From DRVV01 sp964487415 (lineage in GTDB: Archaea; Thermoproteota; Bathyarchaeia; Bathyarchaeales; Bathycorpusculaceae): a stretch of DNA of 25,491 nucleotides. Within the stretch, counting starts at the first letter, position 1, and each line of letters starts with the position of its first letter. The notes under the pieces are model-generated. The model saw only the letters and a list, made by a program, of their open reading frames with translations, did no database searches and had not been told where the DNA came from. Positions 23,145 to 25,491 of the stretch are shown here, one piece after another. The stretch spans positions 1-25,491 of the forward strand of contig CAZAPQ010000103.1 of the NCBI GenBank assembly GCA_964487415.1, given 5' to 3'. Both the position numbers and the translations under genes were made by a program.

Positions 23145-23939
23145 TCAGTCAAACTTATTTATGTATCTCTTCTGCAGTAGCTTTTCAAACAACCTTTCAA
23201 TAGCTTTTATTGCTTCGGACTCGCCGAATTTAAGCGGGGTTTCCCCGAGCATTTCGGCTTCTACAATTTTTTGGTCGAAGGGTATAAACTCTAAAACTTC
23301 CATGCTTGCTTTTTCCGCGAAGTTTTCAATAATCTTCCTTTGAGCTTCATTTTCAATTTTGTTTCCAACAATGAAGGCTTGTTTTATTCCGGTTTGGAGG
23401 CTTAACTCGTGGAGACGTTTTGCCGTTTCAAGGGCTTTCATGTTGGCGTTAACCACAATGAGCATGGTGTCAACATGTTGGACTGTTCCCCTGCCCATAT
23501 GTTCAACACCGGCTTCCATGTCTAGGACGACAGCTTCATCCCTTTCAACAACCAAGTGCCTAAGAAGCGAACGTACGACAGCGTTTGCTGGGCATGTGCA
23601 TCCGGAGCCCATGGAACGCACAGTCCCCATGACTATCAGGTTAACGCCCAACGGTGTCTTAACAGAATAGTCACGTACAATATCATCTACTGTAAAAGTT
23701 AGGCGATAGACGCCTGCATATCCTGTGGAAGTTTTCGATTCTATAAGTTGTTTGTTTTCTGAAATGGGAACAATTTTTTCGGCCTCTTCAGGAGTTAACC
23801 CCAGTGTTAAAGCGAGGTTTGGAGAGGGATCAGCATCTATGGCTATTGTCTTGAAACCCCTTTTGGCAAAAGCGTAAGCTAGACCAGCGGCCACGAGAGT
23901 TTTACCAACTCCACCCTTACCGGAAACGGCTATCTTCAA
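23145..23939 (-). CDS. cooC: CooC-type CODH nickel-insertion ATPase
   Basis: A 264-residue CooC/AcsF ATPase with the classical deviant Walker A GKGGVGKT (7-14), IDADPSPNLA switch region, AVVLDMEAGVEHMGRG and VGNKIENEAQ. The nickel-binding C-x-C is Cys114 and Cys116 in SGCTCPAN, within the usual SMGSGCxCP context. TTG at 23939 is the only start giving MKIAVSGKGG. It sits 20 bases after the deoxyhypusine synthase gene and 27 before the divergent CooC paralogue. In CODH systems such ATPases load nickel into the C-cluster. Confidence 0.93.
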   Translation of the reverse strand: MKIAVSGKGGVGKTLVAAGLAYAFAKRGFKTIAIDADPSPNLALTLGLTPEEAEKIVPISENKQLIESKTSTGYAGVYRLTFTVDDIVRDYSVKTPLGVNLIVMGTVRSMGSGCTCPANAVVRSLLRHLVVERDEAVVLDMEAGVEHMGRGTVQHVDTMLIVVNANMKALETAKRLHELSLQTGIKQAFIVGNKIENEAQRKIIENFAEKASMEVLEFIPFDQKIVEAEMLGETPLKFGESEAIKAIERLFEKLLQKRYINKFD

Positions 23940-23959
23940 GGCTTACACCGCTTAATTGT

Positions 23960-24880
23960 TCATATCCTTTCAAGGAGGGCGGCAAAAATAAGCGGCAAAA
24001 CCACTGTGGCATCGGCTTCTATAGTGACTGTTCTGGCTTTTTCCATTATTTTTCCCCAGGATATAGCCTCGCGGGGTCTAGCTCCGGATAGGCTTCCGTC
24101 ATACTCAACGGCTGTTGTTATGTACACCGCATAGTCCAGTCCGTTTTTGAACTGGTTCCACCATAAAACATGATGCTTTGATATGCCCCCACCTATGATG
24201 AGGGCTCCGGATCTCTTAGCCTTCCAAACTAGATCGCTTAGTAACTGCTCATCCTTCAGAATGTCTATTTTAAGGTCGTTTTCTTGGGAGAACTGCCAAA
24301 TCTGGTATCCGACCGCGCCATCTGTTATTCCGGGAACTATCACTGGAATTTCATTTTTCCAGCACCAATAAAGGAATGAACTTTCATTAAGTCGTTTACC
24401 CAGTTCCCAGCATAATTCATATGTGGCTAACGTTTTTTTACCCTCTGATTTGAGCCCATTAAGAAATTTTAACATTTCAGCCTCGATTATCTCGCCGTAG
24501 GATTCGCGGGGTACAAGGACGTTTCCAATTCTATGGATGCCCTTTCTATAGAGTTCCTTGTCATCCATGAAGAAGTCGCCTTGATAGTATTCCCTATAGC
24601 ATCGGGCCAAGTCATGGTCTAAAGTGCCGCAGGTTGTAACTATTACGCTAAACCATTCCCTCTTCACCATTTCTTTTATTATGCCTCTGGTTCCAGTTGC
24701 CATAATGCACGCTGGAAAGGAGAGAAAATTCAACGAATCATTATCTTTCATCATTTCCTCTAAAATATCCACACCTATTGCCAGATTTTTCGCTGTAAAG
24801 CCTCCGCTTTCCTTCATTTGCCTTATAAGCATATCTGCAGATATACCCTTTGATACTTCGAAGTCTTTCACTTTATCCAT
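23960..24880 (-). CDS. dys: Deoxyhypusine synthase
   Basis: A 306-residue DHS-family enzyme, which transfers the spermidine aminobutyl group to a lysine of aIF5A. The NAD-binding Rossmann-like core shows TGTRG, IVTTCGTLDHD, VPGITDGAVG and the catalytic lysine segment GGGISKHH (Lys235), followed by YAVYITTAVEYDGSLSGARPREAISWG and a terminal EADATVVLPLIFAAL. The length is somewhat shorter than eukaryotic DHS but normal for archaea. The start is ATG at 24880, 13 bases after a second DHS-family gene. Unlinked function but co-directional with the CODH/ACS operon; whether it is co-transcribed cannot be told from spacing alone. Confidence 0.92.
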   Translation of the reverse strand: MDKVKDFEVSKGISADMLIRQMKESGGFTAKNLAIGVDILEEMMKDNDSLNFLSFPACIMATGTRGIIKEMVKREWFSVIVTTCGTLDHDLARCYREYYQGDFFMDDKELYRKGIHRIGNVLVPRESYGEIIEAEMLKFLNGLKSEGKKTLATYELCWELGKRLNESSFLYWCWKNEIPVIVPGITDGAVGYQIWQFSQENDLKIDILKDEQLLSDLVWKAKRSGALIIGGGISKHHVLWWNQFKNGLDYAVYITTAVEYDGSLSGARPREAISWGKIMEKARTVTIEADATVVLPLIFAALLERI

Positions 24881-24893
24881 GAGATGCGCCAGG

Positions 24894-25491
24894 CTATTCT
24901 AGTCCCTTGAAGAGCCATGATAAATCTGGAACTTTCTCCCTTTTATCTATTCTTTCAGCCAAAGCGTGAACTATGATGGGCAGGGCTATCGTTGCATCAC
25001 AGTAGCATTGAACATTCCGACCTTCCTTAGCCTCTTTGCCCCAGCTTATAGCCTCTTCGAAGGTACATCCTGAAAGCCCACCCCATTGCGGCGAGTCTGT
25101 TGTGATCTGTATTGCATACTTGTGGGGATGGGCATGCTCACCCCTCCTTGATTCTGTAAGGCTGACACTGACTGTTGTTAACTGAATGAAGTCCTTGGGA
25201 ACACCGCCGCCAATGTATATGACACCGCTGTTTTCGGCTCTAGCTTTTATTTCAGTAAGCTGTTCAAAGTCCCTCATCTGGTCGATGGTTATATCGAAGT
25301 CGCGGCCATATTTCCTATTTAGAAGGTAGGCTATCCCGTAGCCGCTGTCGACTATGGCTGGACAGAAAACAGGAACCTTATTCTCGTAGGCTTTAGCCAC
25401 TATGCTTTTTATTCCAAGGGATGAAAGTTCTTTTCCGAAAAGATAGAGAAATTCTGCAGAAGAGTACTTGCGTTTCGGATCCAACTTCTTC
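24894..25491 (-). CDS. Second deoxyhypusine synthase-family protein, 5'-partial
   Basis: The C-terminal 198 residues of a second DHS-family protein. The frame stays open upstream of TTG 25484 (codons KK) to the window end, so the N-terminal third or more is missing. It shows VPVFCPAIVDSGYG, a catalytic-type lysine in IGGGVPKDF, and GGLSGCTFEEAISWG with a terminal CYCDATIALPIIVHALAER, each aligning with the neighbouring DHS but with different local residues. DHS-like paralogues in prokaryotes include enzymes acting on other amine acceptors, and this one has PKDF where true DHS has SKHH. Its substrate is therefore open. Confidence 0.85.
   Translation of the reverse strand, partial: KKLDPKRKYSSAEFLYLFGKELSSLGIKSIVAKAYENKVPVFCPAIVDSGYGIAYLLNRKYGRDFDITIDQMRDFEQLTEIKARAENSGVIYIGGGVPKDFIQLTTVSVSLTESRRGEHAHPHKYAIQITTDSPQWGGLSGCTFEEAISWGKEAKEGRNVQCYCDATIALPIIVHALAERIDKREKVPDLSWLFKGLE

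Noticed and set aside
1..25491. CRISPR arrays, insertion sequences, transposases, integrases or attachment sites
   Set aside because: No direct repeat arrays, transposase-like frames or flanking terminal repeats were seen; the window looks like stable chromosome.

Overview
The window is archaeal. It carries archaeal-type RIO2 kinase, Sm-like proteins, archaeosine tRNA-guanine transglycosylase, archaemetzincin, a beta-CASP nuclease, a PAC2 proteasome chaperone, deoxyhypusine synthases, a tRNA-Tyr with two bulge-helix-bulge introns, TATA-like promoters and the five-subunit archaeal CODH/ACS. This gene set and the tRNA intron pattern suggest an uncultured TACK-like lineage. Candidatus Bathyarchaeia is my best guess, by inference only, because no marker gene in the window can be placed from reading alone.

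Positions 1-10640 are mostly housekeeping. They hold RIO2 (5' end cut by the window) converging on an Sm-like protein, then the intron-containing tRNA-Tyr and a 340-base gene-free stretch with several inverted repeats. A GlmM/GlmU pair for UDP-GlcNAc synthesis follows, then an Sm-like protein with a C-terminal extension converging on a PAC2 proteasome assembly chaperone. A tightly packed plus-strand run comes next: archaeosine TGT, PHP phosphoesterase, beta-CASP nuclease, archaemetzincin and a presenilin-type intramembrane protease.

Positions 10633-11390 hold two small metal-related genes: a 59-residue CooT-like nickel protein (minus strand) and a double-cluster ferredoxin (plus strand).

Positions 11422-25491 are one long minus-strand series. 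In transcription order it reads: two tandem deoxyhypusine synthase-family genes (the first cut by the window end), two CooC/AcsF-type nickel-insertion ATPases, cdhA, a NuoG/HydA-type iron-sulfur N-terminus fused to an FrhB (F420-type flavin) domain, a NuoE/HydC subunit, a NuoF/HydB flavoprotein fused at its C-terminus to the CODH/ACS epsilon subunit CdhB, then cdhC, cdhD and cdhE. There is no separate cdhB gene.

The main discovery candidate is this CODH/ACS operon. A complete HydBC/NuoEF-type NAD(P)H-flavin module, with an added F420-type flavin subunit, is interleaved between cdhA and cdhC and covalently tethered to the CODH through CdhB. This predicts a carbon monoxide dehydrogenase/acetyl-CoA synthase that exchanges electrons directly with NAD(P)H, and perhaps F420 and ferredoxin, possibly by flavin-based bifurcation or confurcation. 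The CooC pair, CooT and the neighbouring ferredoxin fit as maturation and electron-carrier partners.
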